Assembly: GCF_900107965.1 (NCBI RefSeq)
Contig: NZ_FNVU01000006.1
Span: 389,337 to 453,336, forward strand
Source of the DNA: Actinacidiphila yanglinensis
GTDB lineage: Bacteria; Actinomycetota; Actinomycetes; Streptomycetales; Streptomycetaceae
DNA length: 64,000 nt
Reading direction: 5' to 3'
Part shown: piece by piece, positions 34,670 to 43,285 of the stretch
How the letters are laid out: the number at the start of each line of letters is the position of its first letter
How positions within the stretch are numbered: the first letter of the stretch is position 1
Program-made: the position numbers and the translations under genes
Notes under the pieces: generated by a model
Database searches by the model: none
What the model was told of the DNA's origin: nothing
What the model saw: only the letters and a program-made list of their open reading frames with translations

Positions 34670-34977
34670 ACATTGCAGCGTGGTCCGGCTGGAGTTGTCG
34701 TGCCTCCCGAAGGGTCGCGTTCGCCCGCGTCGGCGGCGACGACATGACCGCCCTGGCCCCCGGATATCGGCTCCACCCTGGTCGCACGGCGGGCGCGCAC
34801 ACAAGCGCGACGGGGGGCCGGGTGCGGACTCCCACTTCCGGTCGGCCCGCACCTGCCCTGGCACGTGCGTGCAGGTCACGGCCTTGAGAAAGGATTCCAC
34901 TGCAAGGTGTCACGGAGCGGCTACGACGGGAGCACGCAGTCAGGTTTTTTTCAGGTGACGCGTGCCAACCTCGGCCC
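34670..34977. other. Intergenic, no gene seen
   Basis: About 310 bp between the divergent COG4705 and response regulator genes. Apart from the operator at its left end and a run of seven T residues near 34945, I see no gene, RNA or repeat here. Short frames across it have no ribosome site and no recognisable content. Confidence 0.5.
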
Positions 34978-35742
34978 ATGAGCACGACCACGAGCGCGAG
35001 CACATCATCGGCGCCGGGGCCCAGGAGGGGCCGCCGGGAAAGCGCTGGGATCGGTGACCATCGTACGGTGACGTCCCACCGCGTCCTGGTCGTGGAGGAC
35101 GACCCGGGCCTTCGCGCGATACTCGCCCGCGGCCTGCGGGAGGAGGACTTCGATGTCCTCACCGCCGGCGACGGCGCGGGCGCGCTGCGGGCACTGCGGT
35201 CGCAGACGCGGGTGGACGCCGTCGTCCTGGACATCGGACTGCCCGACTCCGACGGGCGGGACGTGTGCCATGCGATGCGGGCGGCAGGCATCGACGTCCC
35301 CGTCGTGTTCCTGACCGCGCACAACACGCTGCCGGATCGGCTGTCGGGCTTCACCGCCGGCGGCGACGACTTCCTCGCCAAGCCGTTCCACCTGGTGGAG
35401 CTGGCCGCCAGGGTCCGGGCGGCGCTGCGCAGAGCGGGGCGGGAGCCGGCCGTCGAGTCGTCCGGCGTCCGGCTCGACCCGGTGGCGCACATCCTCCGGG
35501 TGCACGGGCGGGACGTGCCGCTGACGCCGACGGAATTCCGGCTGATGGCCTGCGTGATGGCCGCCGCGCCGGGCACCGTGGTGCGCCGCCGGGCCCTGCT
35601 CAGGGCTGCCTGGCCCGAGGGGGCCCGGGTCAGCGACAACACCCTCGACCAGTACATGGCGCGACTGCGGCGCAAGCTGCGCGAGGCCGGCGGCGGCCAG
35701 GCGATCAGCACCGTACGGGGCGTCGGGTACCGGCTCTCGTGA
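34978..35742 (+). CDS. Response regulator, OmpR class
   Basis: A 254-residue regulator, or 224 if started at the GTG at 35068. The receiver domain has VVEDD, phospho-Asp in AVVLDIGLPDSDG, the Thr in VVFLTAHN and Lys in LAKPFH. The winged helix (about 150-250) has PLTPTEFRLMACVM and the recognition part DNTLDQYMARLRRKL. The shorter start is more usual, since the first 30 residues are low-complexity Ser/Thr. The stop overlaps the kinase start (GTGA). Confidence 0.92.
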   Translation: MSTTTSASTSSAPGPRRGRRESAGIGDHRTVTSHRVLVVEDDPGLRAILARGLREEDFDVLTAGDGAGALRALRSQTRVDAVVLDIGLPDSDGRDVCHAMRAAGIDVPVVFLTAHNTLPDRLSGFTAGGDDFLAKPFHLVELAARVRAALRRAGREPAVESSGVRLDPVAHILRVHGRDVPLTPTEFRLMACVMAAAPGTVVRRRALLRAAWPEGARVSDNTLDQYMARLRRKLREAGGGQAISTVRGVGYRLS

Positions 35743-37190
35743 GGCGCCTCCCCTGGCCCCGGGCATCGGCCTTGACCGCACGACCTTCGGGGCGGCGGCC
35801 GTGGCGGCCGTCCCTGCCCGCGCTGCGACCGCGTACCCTGCGCGGACGGCTTGCCCTGCTGGCGCTCGTTACCACCGCGGTGTGGGTGACGGTGCTCACG
35901 GTCGCCGCCAACCTGGTCCTGGGCGCCCAACTGCGCGGTCAGGCAAACGACCTGCTGCGCACGCGGTCCGCGGCGGTGGCGGCCACGGTCGAGGCACGGG
36001 CCGACGGCCGGATCGTCGTGCACGAGCCCAGCGACGACCAGGCACTGGACATCGGCGTGTGGATCTACCAAGGCCGGGTCGCCGTCGAGCGCCCCGCCGC
36101 ACCCGTTGCGCTGCAGCGCCAGGCGGACCGGCTGGCCGGCCGGTCCGCGGTGTTCGCCGACACCGCGGAGCCCGCCGCGAACCGGCTCTATGCCCTGCCC
36201 GTCATGGCCCCGACCGGCGGCCGCCAGGTGGGCACCGTGGTGGCGACCGTCGCGCTCGACCCGTACCGGTCCACCGTCCGGTACGTACTCCTCGGCTCGA
36301 TAGGGCTCGCACTCGCGCTGCTGGCCGGCGTCTACCCGGTGGCCCGGGTAGTCGCCGGCCGCGCCCTCCAGCCGGTGGGGGCGATGAGCGCCCAGGCGGC
36401 CGAGTGGAGCGAGCACGAAGTCTCGCGGCGCTTCGGCACACACCAGCGCCCGCGGGAACTCGCGCACCTCGCCGGCAACCTCGACGGGCTGCTGGACCGG
36501 CTGGCAGCCCTTGTCCGCCACGAGCAGCAGCTCACCGCCGAGCTGTCGCACGAGCTGCGCACGCCGCTGGCACGGATCACCGCCGAGGCCGAATGGCTGA
36601 CCGCTCGCCCACGCAGCCGGGCCGAGCAGGCGGCCTCCCACGAGGCCATCACGGCGAGCGCCGCCGCAATGGCGCAGATCTGCGAGGCCCTGCTCGCCGA
36701 CGCGCGCGCGGGGTCGGCCGATCCCGGCCGCTGCGCCCCCGGCGACGTCGCGGCGTCCCTGGCCCGGCGGCGTGCCGAGGCCGCCCCGGACACGATCCCG
36801 GTCACCGTCGAGGGGGACGCGGTCACCGCCGACGTCCCGGCCGCGCTGGTCGAACGCATCCTGACCCCGCTGCTCGACAACGCCGACCGCTACGGCTCGC
36901 ACCACATTCTCGTGGAGTGCCTGTCGGGTCCGGGCGGAGCGCAGGTCCACGTGAGCGACGACGGCCCCGGCGTCCCCGCCGACCTCGGCCCGGCGGTCTT
37001 CGAGGCCGGGTGCCGGGCCGACCCCGGCGACGGTCACGACGGAGCGGGCCTCGGCCTCGCCTTGGCCCGCCGCCTGGCCAGAAACGCGGGCGGCGACATC
37101 ACCCTGTCCAAGGCAGCCGGTCCACTGGGAGGCGCGCACTTCATCGTCACCCTCCCCGGGGCGCGGGGGTCTGCGGCTCACTCCGTATGA
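35739..37190 (+). CDS. Sensor histidine kinase, OmpR-partner class
   Basis: A 483-residue kinase with helices near residues 35-60 and 185-205 around an external sensor domain, a HAMP linker, H-box AELSHELRTPLARI, N-box LLDNADRYGSHH and G-boxes DDGPGVP and GAGLGLALARR. The GTG at 35739 overlaps the response regulator stop. The end overlaps the convergent NarL-type regulator by 13 bp. The signal and targets are not evident; the COG4705 gene and the ABC exporter are the nearest candidates. Confidence 0.92.
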   Translation: MRRLPWPRASALTARPSGRRPWRPSLPALRPRTLRGRLALLALVTTAVWVTVLTVAANLVLGAQLRGQANDLLRTRSAAVAATVEARADGRIVVHEPSDDQALDIGVWIYQGRVAVERPAAPVALQRQADRLAGRSAVFADTAEPAANRLYALPVMAPTGGRQVGTVVATVALDPYRSTVRYVLLGSIGLALALLAGVYPVARVVAGRALQPVGAMSAQAAEWSEHEVSRRFGTHQRPRELAHLAGNLDGLLDRLAALVRHEQQLTAELSHELRTPLARITAEAEWLTARPRSRAEQAASHEAITASAAAMAQICEALLADARAGSADPGRCAPGDVAASLARRRAEAAPDTIPVTVEGDAVTADVPAALVERILTPLLDNADRYGSHHILVECLSGPGGAQVHVSDDGPGVPADLGPAVFEAGCRADPGDGHDGAGLGLALARRLARNAGGDITLSKAAGPLGGAHFIVTLPGARGSAAHSV

Positions 37191-37837
37191 GGGCGTGCCA
37201 GCGCGTGGTCGTAGGCGAAGATCACGGCCTGGACGCGGTCGCGCGCGCCGATCTTGGCGAGGACCCGGCCGACGTGCGTCTTGACCGTGGACTCGGACAG
37301 CACGAAGTGGGCCGCGATCTCGGCGTTGTTCCGGCCCTGGCCCACGGCGACGAGGATCTCGCGCTCGCGCGCGGTGAGCGAGTCCAGCCCCGGGCCGGCG
37401 CCGGGGCGGGGTGGTGCCAGGTGGGCGAATTCGCGCAGCAGGCGGCGGGTGAGGGCGGGCGCGATCACCGCGTCACCGGCGGCTACGGCGCGGATGCCGG
37501 AGAGCAGCTCCTCGGGGCGGGCGTCCTTCAGGAGGAAGCCGCTGGCGCCGGCGCGCAGGGCCGCGTGGACGTATTCGTCGAGGTCGAAGGTGGTCAGTAC
37601 CAGGACGCGGGAGCGGTCGCCGGTGGCGGTGATCCGGCGGGTGGCCTCGATGCCGTCCATTCCGGGCATGCGGACATCCATGAGGACGACATCGGGGCGC
37701 AGTTCGGCCGCTTTGCGGACCGCCTCGGCACCGTGCCCGGCCTCCCCCACGACCTGCGTCCCGGCAACGGAGCCGAGCAGCAGCCGGAAACCGTAGCGCT
37801 GCAGCGGCTGGTCATCCACGACCAGCACCGTGGTCAT
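37178..37837 (-). CDS. Response regulator, NarL/LuxR class
   Basis: A 219-residue regulator with VVDDQPLQRYGF, phospho-Asp in VVLMDVRMPGMDG, Thr in VLVLTTFDLDEY and Lys in FLLKDARPEEL. The LuxR helix-turn-helix follows (LTAREREILVAVGQGRNNAEIA, STVKTHVGRVL). It overlaps the kinase stop (ATGA). It is the last gene of the operon that begins with the ABC ATPase. The spaced CCGTGGTACCG repeats at 41077-41118 are good candidate binding sites. Confidence 0.93.
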   Translation of the reverse strand: MTTVLVVDDQPLQRYGFRLLLGSVAGTQVVGEAGHGAEAVRKAAELRPDVVLMDVRMPGMDGIEATRRITATGDRSRVLVLTTFDLDEYVHAALRAGASGFLLKDARPEELLSGIRAVAAGDAVIAPALTRRLLREFAHLAPPRPGAGPGLDSLTAREREILVAVGQGRNNAEIAAHFVLSESTVKTHVGRVLAKIGARDRVQAVIFAYDHALARPHTE

Positions 37838-39195
37838 CCGGCGCCCTCCAGCGGGGTGAGGTCGAGCACGGCCTCGACGGTCCAGCCCGGCCCGTCGGGA
37901 CCCGCCCTGAGGCTTCCGCGGTAGAGGGCGGCGCGCTCGCGCATGCCCACCAGGCCGTGCCCCTCCTCGTTCACCCGCTCGCGGCCGCGGGTGTCTCCGC
38001 CCCCACCGGTGTCCTGGACCCTGAGGGTCAGCCGGGAGTGCTCGGCGATGATCGCCAGATTCACGCGGGTGCCGGCTCCGGCGTGCTTGAGGGAGTTCGT
38101 CAGGGCCTCCTGGACGATGCGGTAGACCGTGAGCTGCATCCCGCTGTCGAGGGCCTCGACAGCGCCGGCGGTGCGGTAGACGACGTCGAGGCCCGCGGCT
38201 CGCACGCCCTCGCACAGGGCCCCGATGTCGCCGAGGTCAGGCTGCGGGCGCAGCTCCGGACCCTCCTGCTGACCGCTGGAGTCCTCCCGCAGGACGCCGA
38301 GCACGCGCCGCAGCTCGCCGAGCGCCTGCCGGCCGGTCTCGCCGATGAGGTGGAGGGCCTCCCTGCCGCGTTCTGGGGAGGTAACGCCGGCGTAGCCGCC
38401 GGCGTCGGCGAGGGTGATGATGACGGCCAGGTTGTGGCCGACGATGTCGTGCATGTCGCGGGCCACCCGGGCGCGTTCGGCTGCGGCGGCGAGGCGGCCG
38501 CGCTGGTCCCGCTCGATCTCCAGCCTGGCCGCGCGGTCGCGCAACCCGGCGAGCTGGGCCCGCCGGACCCGCACCATGAGACCGAGCGCGAGCGCCGCGG
38601 TCGCCGTGCTGAACAGGAAGAACAGCGCGTCCCCGATGGACACCGCGGCCGACGACCGTACCGCGACCAGCACCATGGCAGCGGCCGTGACCCCGCAAGC
38701 CCAGGGCAGCTGCCGCAACAGCCCGTGCAGAGCCAGGCTGTACAGGGCGATGAACAGCGCGACGTCCGCGCGCAGCGCGGCGCCCAGCCCGAACTGGAGG
38801 ACAAAGGCGCCGGTCACGGCGGCGAAGGCCACCGCAGGGTGGCGCCGCCGCCACAGCAGCGGTACGACCAGCCCGGCCTGGAGGGCGAGCATCCCGGCGA
38901 TGGGCAGCCGGGCGAACGCCATCCGGAAGCGGCGTGGCCCGTCGCCGTCGTCCCCGTGCAGCAGGTCGGGCAGGCAGAACGCGAGGAAGACCAGCGCCAG
39001 CAGCGCGGTGTCCAGCATCCACGGGTGCGCCCGGTCAGCCTGCCGCAGCCACCGACCGGCCCGGGAGAGCCGTGCGACCAGCGGCCCCATCACGCCGACG
39101 TCCACGGAAGTGGCGGGAAGGGAGGCGGCAGCGGCCGGGGAGGCATCTGCCGCAAGCGCGCCGGTGAGGGCGGCCCGGGAGGTCATGAGGGGCAC
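37834..39195 (-). CDS. Sensor histidine kinase (DesK/NarX-like)
   Basis: A 453-residue kinase. Five or six membrane helices fill residues 60-210. A coiled-coil linker (LRDRAARLEIERDQRGRLAAAAERAR) leads to the HisKA_3 helix with phospho-His in VARDMHDIVGHNLAVI. The ATPase domain has QEALTNSLKHAG and GHGLVGMRERA. It pairs with the regulator at 37178 by stop-start overlap and follows the ABC permease gene with a 19-bp gap, so the four genes form one unit. Confidence 0.93.
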   Translation of the reverse strand: MPLMTSRAALTGALAADASPAAAASLPATSVDVGVMGPLVARLSRAGRWLRQADRAHPWMLDTALLALVFLAFCLPDLLHGDDGDGPRRFRMAFARLPIAGMLALQAGLVVPLLWRRRHPAVAFAAVTGAFVLQFGLGAALRADVALFIALYSLALHGLLRQLPWACGVTAAAMVLVAVRSSAAVSIGDALFFLFSTATAALALGLMVRVRRAQLAGLRDRAARLEIERDQRGRLAAAAERARVARDMHDIVGHNLAVIITLADAGGYAGVTSPERGREALHLIGETGRQALGELRRVLGVLREDSSGQQEGPELRPQPDLGDIGALCEGVRAAGLDVVYRTAGAVEALDSGMQLTVYRIVQEALTNSLKHAGAGTRVNLAIIAEHSRLTLRVQDTGGGGDTRGRERVNEEGHGLVGMRERAALYRGSLRAGPDGPGWTVEAVLDLTPLEGAG

Positions 39196-39214
39196 CTCCT
39201 CATCCTGCGGGTCC

Positions 39215-40054
39215 TCACACGTCGCTGCGCAGCAGCCGGTAGGCGGCGCCGGCCAGGGCGAGAGCTGTCCAGCCGAGAAAGACCAGCAGGCCGGCGCCGG
39301 GCGACAGGCTGGTGCTGTCGTGGGTCAGGGCGAACATCGACTCGCCGGCGTTGCTCGGCAGGAAGCGGGTGACGTCGTCCCGCCACGAAGAGGGCAGCAG
39401 CGAGGCCAGGCCGGGCACGAGCATGAGCGCGGCAACGAGCACGGAGATGCCGCCGGCGACCGACCGCAGCAGCGAGCCCAGCGCCGTGCCGATCACCCCG
39501 ACCAGGCCCAGGTAGAGCGCAGCGCCCAACAGGCTGCGGACGACACCGGCGTGCGAGAAGCCGATGGCCGCGGGCGTACCCGAGACGATATGGCTACCGA
39601 AGAAGAAGGCGACGAAAACGCCCACCAGGGCGACGGCCAAGGCCACCAGGCCGAACACGGCGGCCTTGGACCACAGGACCGGCAGCCGGCGCGGCACCGC
39701 CGCCAGCGAGGAGCGGATCATCCCGGTCGAGTACTCGCCCGCGGTGACGAGGACGCCGAGGACGCCGAGCGCCAGCTGGGCGAAATTGGTGCCGAACAGC
39801 GACAGACTCACAGCGGTCGACGTGGCGAAGTCGTGGTCCAGGTGGGGGGAGCCGTACGTGGACTGGTACCGTCCGGCCGCGATCAGCCCGAACGCGACGA
39901 GGAACAGCAGGCCGAGCCCAAGGGTGATCCAGGTCGAACGCAGAGACCAGAGCTTTTCCCACTCCGAGGCCAGCACCCGGCGCCCGGTCACGCGGTATGC
40001 GGGGCGGGAAGGAGCCGCAGGGGGCGTCCGCTCGGTCGCGGTGAGGGTGGTCAT
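39215..40054 (-). CDS. ABC-2 type transporter permease
   Basis: A 279-residue membrane protein with about six helices: a cytoplasmic N-terminus (VLASEWEKLWSLRSTWITLGLG), FAQLALGVLGVLVTAGEYSTGMIRSSLAAVPRR, and later helices. The EYSTGMIRSSL stretch is typical of ABC-2 exporters of the bacitracin/lantibiotic-resistance type. Its start overlaps the ATPase stop (ATGA). Together with the two-component system it resembles Bce-like or drug-responsive export modules. Confidence 0.9.
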   Translation of the reverse strand: MTTLTATERTPPAAPSRPAYRVTGRRVLASEWEKLWSLRSTWITLGLGLLFLVAFGLIAAGRYQSTYGSPHLDHDFATSTAVSLSLFGTNFAQLALGVLGVLVTAGEYSTGMIRSSLAAVPRRLPVLWSKAAVFGLVALAVALVGVFVAFFFGSHIVSGTPAAIGFSHAGVVRSLLGAALYLGLVGVIGTALGSLLRSVAGGISVLVAALMLVPGLASLLPSSWRDDVTRFLPSNAGESMFALTHDSTSLSPGAGLLVFLGWTALALAGAAYRLLRSDV

Positions 40055-40998
40055 GCCGTCCTCCCGAGGGACTCGGCGGCTTCGGTGCCGGTGGTGGAGC
40101 CGTGGTACTCGACGGCATCCCTGGTCAGATCCATGAAGGCCCGCTCCAGCGACACCTGGCGGCTGCTCAGCTCGAACAGCGCGATCCCGTGCTCGGCGGC
40201 CTTCAGACCGATCTCGCGCGCGGTCAGCCCCGTGACCTGCAGTTCCTCGGACCCTATCCGCCCGGTGACGTCCACGCCCGGACCAGCCAGTACGTCCCTC
40301 AGCCGGGCCGGGTCCTGCGTGGCCACCTGCACGGTGTCGCCGCCCGCGGCCCGGACGAGGTCCCGTACTGTCGTGTCCGCCAGCAACCGCCCGCGGCCCA
40401 CGACGATCAGATGGTCGGCCACCAGCGCGACCTCGCTCATCAGATGCGAGGAGACGAAGACGGTGCGGCCCTCGGCGGCGAGCGAGGTCAGCAGGTTGCG
40501 GATCCATAGGACGCCCTCGGGGTCGAGACCGTTGACGGGCTCGTCCAGCATCACCGTCTGCGGGTCGCCCAGCAGGGCCGCGGCGATGCCGAGCCGCTGG
40601 CCCATGCCGAGGGAGAAGGCGCCGGCCCGCTTCCTGGCCACGCTGCCGAGCCCGGCGATCTCGATGACCTCCACGACCCTGCGCTGCGGGATGCCATGGG
40701 TCAGCGCCAGCGCCTTGAGGTGGCGGTACGCGGAACGTCCCGGGTGGACCGACTTCGCCTCCAGCAGGGCACCGACCTCCTGAAGCGGCGCGCGGTGCTG
40801 CGCGTAGCGCCGGCCGTTCACCGTGACAGAGCCGCCGGTGGGGGCGTCGAGGCCGACGATCATGCGCATCGTCGTGGACTTGCCCGCGCCGTTGGGGCCG
40901 AGGAAGCCCGTCACCGTGCCGGGCCTGACGGTGAAGTCGAGGCTGTCGACGGCGGTCTTCTCGCCGTAACGCTTGGTCAGCTGCCGTGCGTCGATCAT
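40051..40998 (-). CDS. ABC transporter ATP-binding protein (CcmA/DrrA-like)
   Basis: A 315-residue ATPase. Walker A is GPNGAGKST, the signature is SLGMGQRLGIAAALLG, Walker B is TVMLDEPVNGLDPEG, and the switch is VSSHLMSE. The signature FSLGMGQR and the C-terminal extension are typical of drug or peptide exporters such as DrrA. It is the first gene of the ATPase-permease-kinase-regulator operon. The promoter region upstream carries two CCGTGGTACCG repeats. Confidence 0.93.
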   Translation of the reverse strand: MIDARQLTKRYGEKTAVDSLDFTVRPGTVTGFLGPNGAGKSTTMRMIVGLDAPTGGSVTVNGRRYAQHRAPLQEVGALLEAKSVHPGRSAYRHLKALALTHGIPQRRVVEVIEIAGLGSVARKRAGAFSLGMGQRLGIAAALLGDPQTVMLDEPVNGLDPEGVLWIRNLLTSLAAEGRTVFVSSHLMSEVALVADHLIVVGRGRLLADTTVRDLVRAAGGDTVQVATQDPARLRDVLAGPGVDVTGRIGSEELQVTGLTAREIGLKAAEHGIALFELSSRQVSLERAFMDLTRDAVEYHGSTTGTEAAESLGRTA

Positions 40999-41076
40999 CG
41001 GCGCCCTTCCTGTCAGGGTTCGGCGTCCGCAGGTCCGGAGCCTCACCTGCAACGCTAGGTCCCGGCCGCGGCGATT

Positions 41077-41118
41077 CCGTGGTACCGGAGACTGAACCGT
41101 GCGGCCGCCGTGGTACCG
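41077..41118. promoter_or_regulatory. Two direct CCGTGGTACCG repeats, 31 bp apart
   Basis: CCGTGGTACCG occurs at 41077-41087 and again at 41108-41118. The 31-bp offset is three helical turns, so two dimers would sit on the same face of the DNA. The inner GGTACC is palindromic. The site is 79-120 bp upstream of the ABC ATPase start. The operon's own NarL-type regulator is the likely ligand. Confidence 0.6.
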
Positions 41119-41155
41119 CGGTACTACGCGGGCGCGACCCGTTCGCGACCATTTC

Positions 41156-41168
41156 CTACGAGTTGTAG
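41156..41168. promoter_or_regulatory. CTACG-N3-TGTAG operator before the COG4705 fragment
   Basis: CTACG (41156-41160) and TGTAG (41164-41168) form an inverted repeat with one mismatch, 67 bp before the start of the COG4705 fragment. The intact COG4705 gene has a similar site just before its start, so this is probably its preserved operator. Confidence 0.5.
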
Positions 41169-41235
41169 TATCACGGCGGACCGCATGATCACCGGCGGCC
41201 CCCTTCGTGGCCCTGCCCCGCGAGGGATCCCCGTA

Positions 41236-41553
41236 ATGTCCTCCGCACGCCACTCCCGTCCCAGCCGCACCGCTACGGACGTCATGCGTGCCCCTCACAT
41301 CACCGCCGTGTTCCGGCCGGCCAAGGGGCCGTCGACGGCGATGGGCGAGTCGGTGTTCGACTACCTGGTGGGCATGATGGCCGCGCCGCTCGCTGTACTG
41401 CTGGGGTTCGCGGCGTTCCTCGCCGCCCTGGTGGCGCAATTCCACGAGGTGCGCTCCCGGGCGTGGCCGTACTGGACCGCTGAGGCCGGGATGGGTGTGT
41501 CCGGCACGACGGCCGCCGACGTCGTCCACGTCGCGGTCGGTGTCCCGTACGCC
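41236..41553 (+). pseudogene. COG4705-family membrane protein, 3'-truncated
   Basis: From ATG 41236 (with GAGGGA upstream) the plus strand encodes about 105 residues of a COG4705 N-terminus: HITAVFRPAKGPSTAMGESVFDYL, LAVLLGFAAFLAALVAQF, and GTTAADVVHVAVGVPYAVSG. Similarity to the intact paralogue at 33326-34633 (GESFADY, VLTIQF, VTGTLYTDML) is clear in pattern. The match ends near 41553, where sequence of the convergent M56 gene begins. Three-quarters of the protein is missing. The first helix also carries a charged RPAKG where aromatic residues are usual. Confidence 0.7.
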
Positions 41554-42512
41554 GTCTCCGGCAGGTCCGCCGCAGTGGGCGAGTGGCGGGCGGCGACAGG
41601 ACGGGATGACGAGGTGGCCGCGTCGAACAGGGCGTCGACGTCCTGAGCGGCAAGGGCGGTGCTGGCGCAGCAGGCCGTCATCAGGACCGCGACGGTGGCA
41701 ACCAGCGGACGTCGGGCGGGCCGGCGCGGTGCCAGCAGGGCCGTGACGCGCTGCGGGATCGGGCCGGAGGTGGCCGAGAGAGTTTGCTTCGGCGGGCGTT
41801 TGGCCGCCAAGGCCGCCCGGGCGATGGCCCGCGCGACGAGCGGACGGCCCCCCACGATGTCGGCGGCCTCCTCGTCGGCCCAGCGTTCCAGCGTGAAGGC
41901 GCCCGCCTTTGCCAGTGGGCGCAGCATCGGGTTGACCGCCGCGCAGATCTGGAGGACGAGCAGGAAGACGTGATGGTGGTGCCGGAGATGGGCGCGCTCG
42001 TGCGCGAGCAGCGCCTGCCTCTCGTCCCGGGCAAGCGCGCGGAGCATCCCGGAGGAGACCACGACCCTGCCGGGAGCCCCGGGCAGGGCGAAGGCGGCCG
42101 GTGCGGGGTCGTCCACGACTGTCACATCCCCGGTGGTCGGCAGGTCGCGGCACTCGCGCCACATGCCGACCAGACCGGTGACCCGGCGCCATGACGCCAC
42201 GACGAGCGCGGTGGCGCAGGCGACCAGGGCCAGGGCGCATGCGGTGCCCACCGGCCGGTCGAAGGGGGCGTGCGCGGCCAGCGTGTGCGGGGACCAGCGC
42301 CCCGCCTCGGCCACCTCGGGGATCTGGCCGACGATCGTGGAGCCGATCATCGCCAGGCCCGCGACCCACACCCCGGTCGAGACGACGGCGGCCGACACCA
42401 GCAGCCACGCCGCGGACCTGGGCGGCAGCAGGTCGCGGAGCCGCGGCGCGATCAGCGCCAGAAGCGCGCCGACCATCAGAGGCGCGCACAGGCCGATCCC
42501 GATGTCGCTCAC
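41361..42512 (-). CDS. M56-family (BlaR1-like) membrane metallopeptidase
   Basis: A 383-residue protein with three or four N-terminal helices and the zinc peptidase motif HERAH (171-175), followed by the E-containing ERWADEEAAD. M56 proteins sense signals at the membrane and cleave the partner repressor. Translation begins at a GTG at 42512. The last helix lies near residue 295 (VATVAVLMTACCAS). The final 64 codons run antisense through the COG4705 fragment and look unnatural, so the native C-terminus was probably lost at the junction near 41553. The core is intact. It sits 103 bp downstream of its BlaI partner. Confidence 0.85.
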   Translation of the reverse strand: MSDIGIGLCAPLMVGALLALIAPRLRDLLPPRSAAWLLVSAAVVSTGVWVAGLAMIGSTIVGQIPEVAEAGRWSPHTLAAHAPFDRPVGTACALALVACATALVVASWRRVTGLVGMWRECRDLPTTGDVTVVDDPAPAAFALPGAPGRVVVSSGMLRALARDERQALLAHERAHLRHHHHVFLLVLQICAAVNPMLRPLAKAGAFTLERWADEEAADIVGGRPLVARAIARAALAAKRPPKQTLSATSGPIPQRVTALLAPRRPARRPLVATVAVLMTACCASTALAAQDVDALFDAATSSSRPVAARHSPTAADLPETAYGTPTATWTTSAAVVPDTPIPASAVQYGHARERTSWNCATRAARNAANPSSTASGAAIMPTR

Positions 42513-42615
42513 GTCTGCACCGTCCGCACCGGTACGGGCGGCGCACCGCCCGGACAGCCGCGGCGCCGACCCAACACCCCTCGCCCGGCCGCGTGACCGT
42601 TCGTGCCCGTCATGG

Positions 42616-43044
42616 TCAGTCCCGCGTGCCGGGAACGCGCGTGGCGACCTCGGAGATGCCCGGATCGACCAGGTGGTCCCGCAGCAACTCTTCCAACAGC
42701 TTCTCGTCCTCGTCCGGCAACGAGGAGACGAAGCGTGCCAGCACCGCGGCACGATCCCCGCCGTGTTCCAGCAGATCCCGCATCCCGGCCGCCACGTGCC
42801 CGGCCTCGTCGTGCACGGGTGAGTAGAGATAGCCGCGCCCTGCACGCTTCCTGGTGACCAGTCCCTTGTCGTACAGCCGGGTCAGGATCGTGAGCACGGT
42901 GGTGTAGGCGGGATCGCCCGCGACCTGCTCGCGCACGGCGCCCGCACCGACCGGCTCACCGGCCGCCCACAGTGCCGCGAGCACCTCGCTCTCCAGCTCA
43001 CCCGGTGCGCGTCGCCCGGCCGTCGCGCCCTCCTGCCTGGTCAC
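42616..43044 (-). CDS. BlaI/MecI-family repressor
   Basis: A 142-residue BlaI-type winged helix. The pattern LESEVLAALWAAGEPV, AYTTVLTILTRLYDKGLVTRKRAGRGYLYSPV and a C-terminal dimerisation helix (LLEELLRDHL) match the family. BlaI proteins bind TACA/TGTA palindromes as dimers and are inactivated by cleavage by the M56 peptidase encoded next to them. The CTACA/TGTAG sites at 33.1, 34.6, 41.2, 48.0 and 48.3 kb are candidate operators. Its own upstream region (43045-43285) has no perfect copy. Confidence 0.92.
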   Translation of the reverse strand: MTRQEGATAGRRAPGELESEVLAALWAAGEPVGAGAVREQVAGDPAYTTVLTILTRLYDKGLVTRKRAGRGYLYSPVHDEAGHVAAGMRDLLEHGGDRAAVLARFVSSLPDEDEKLLEELLRDHLVDPGISEVATRVPGTRD

Positions 43045-43285
43045 ATCGCCGCCCCTCGTAGAGGGACCAGATTACAACCTGGCCCGAGAGCGGCAGTGGT
43101 CCAGCAGCCCGGGGAGCGCGGCCAGGGTGGTGCGCCACGAGCCGGTGGCGGAGGTGCAGTGCGCGTCGTGCAGCAGCACCGTCGTACGGCGGCACCGGTG
43201 AAAGCGATCGGAAAGCTTCCGCTTCCTACCGTTCGAACGACCTGGAAGAGGACACCCACCCGGAGGTGTCCGGACGGAGGATCTG

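Noticed and set aside
34680..34958. A 92-codon frame in the gap before the OmpR-type regulator
   Set aside because: No ribosome site, Arg-rich low-complexity composition, and no recognisable motif.
43200..43215. CGGAAAGCTTCCG before the second MMPL gene as an operator
   Set aside because: Arms are only 5 bp around an odd centre. A match this short is expected by chance.
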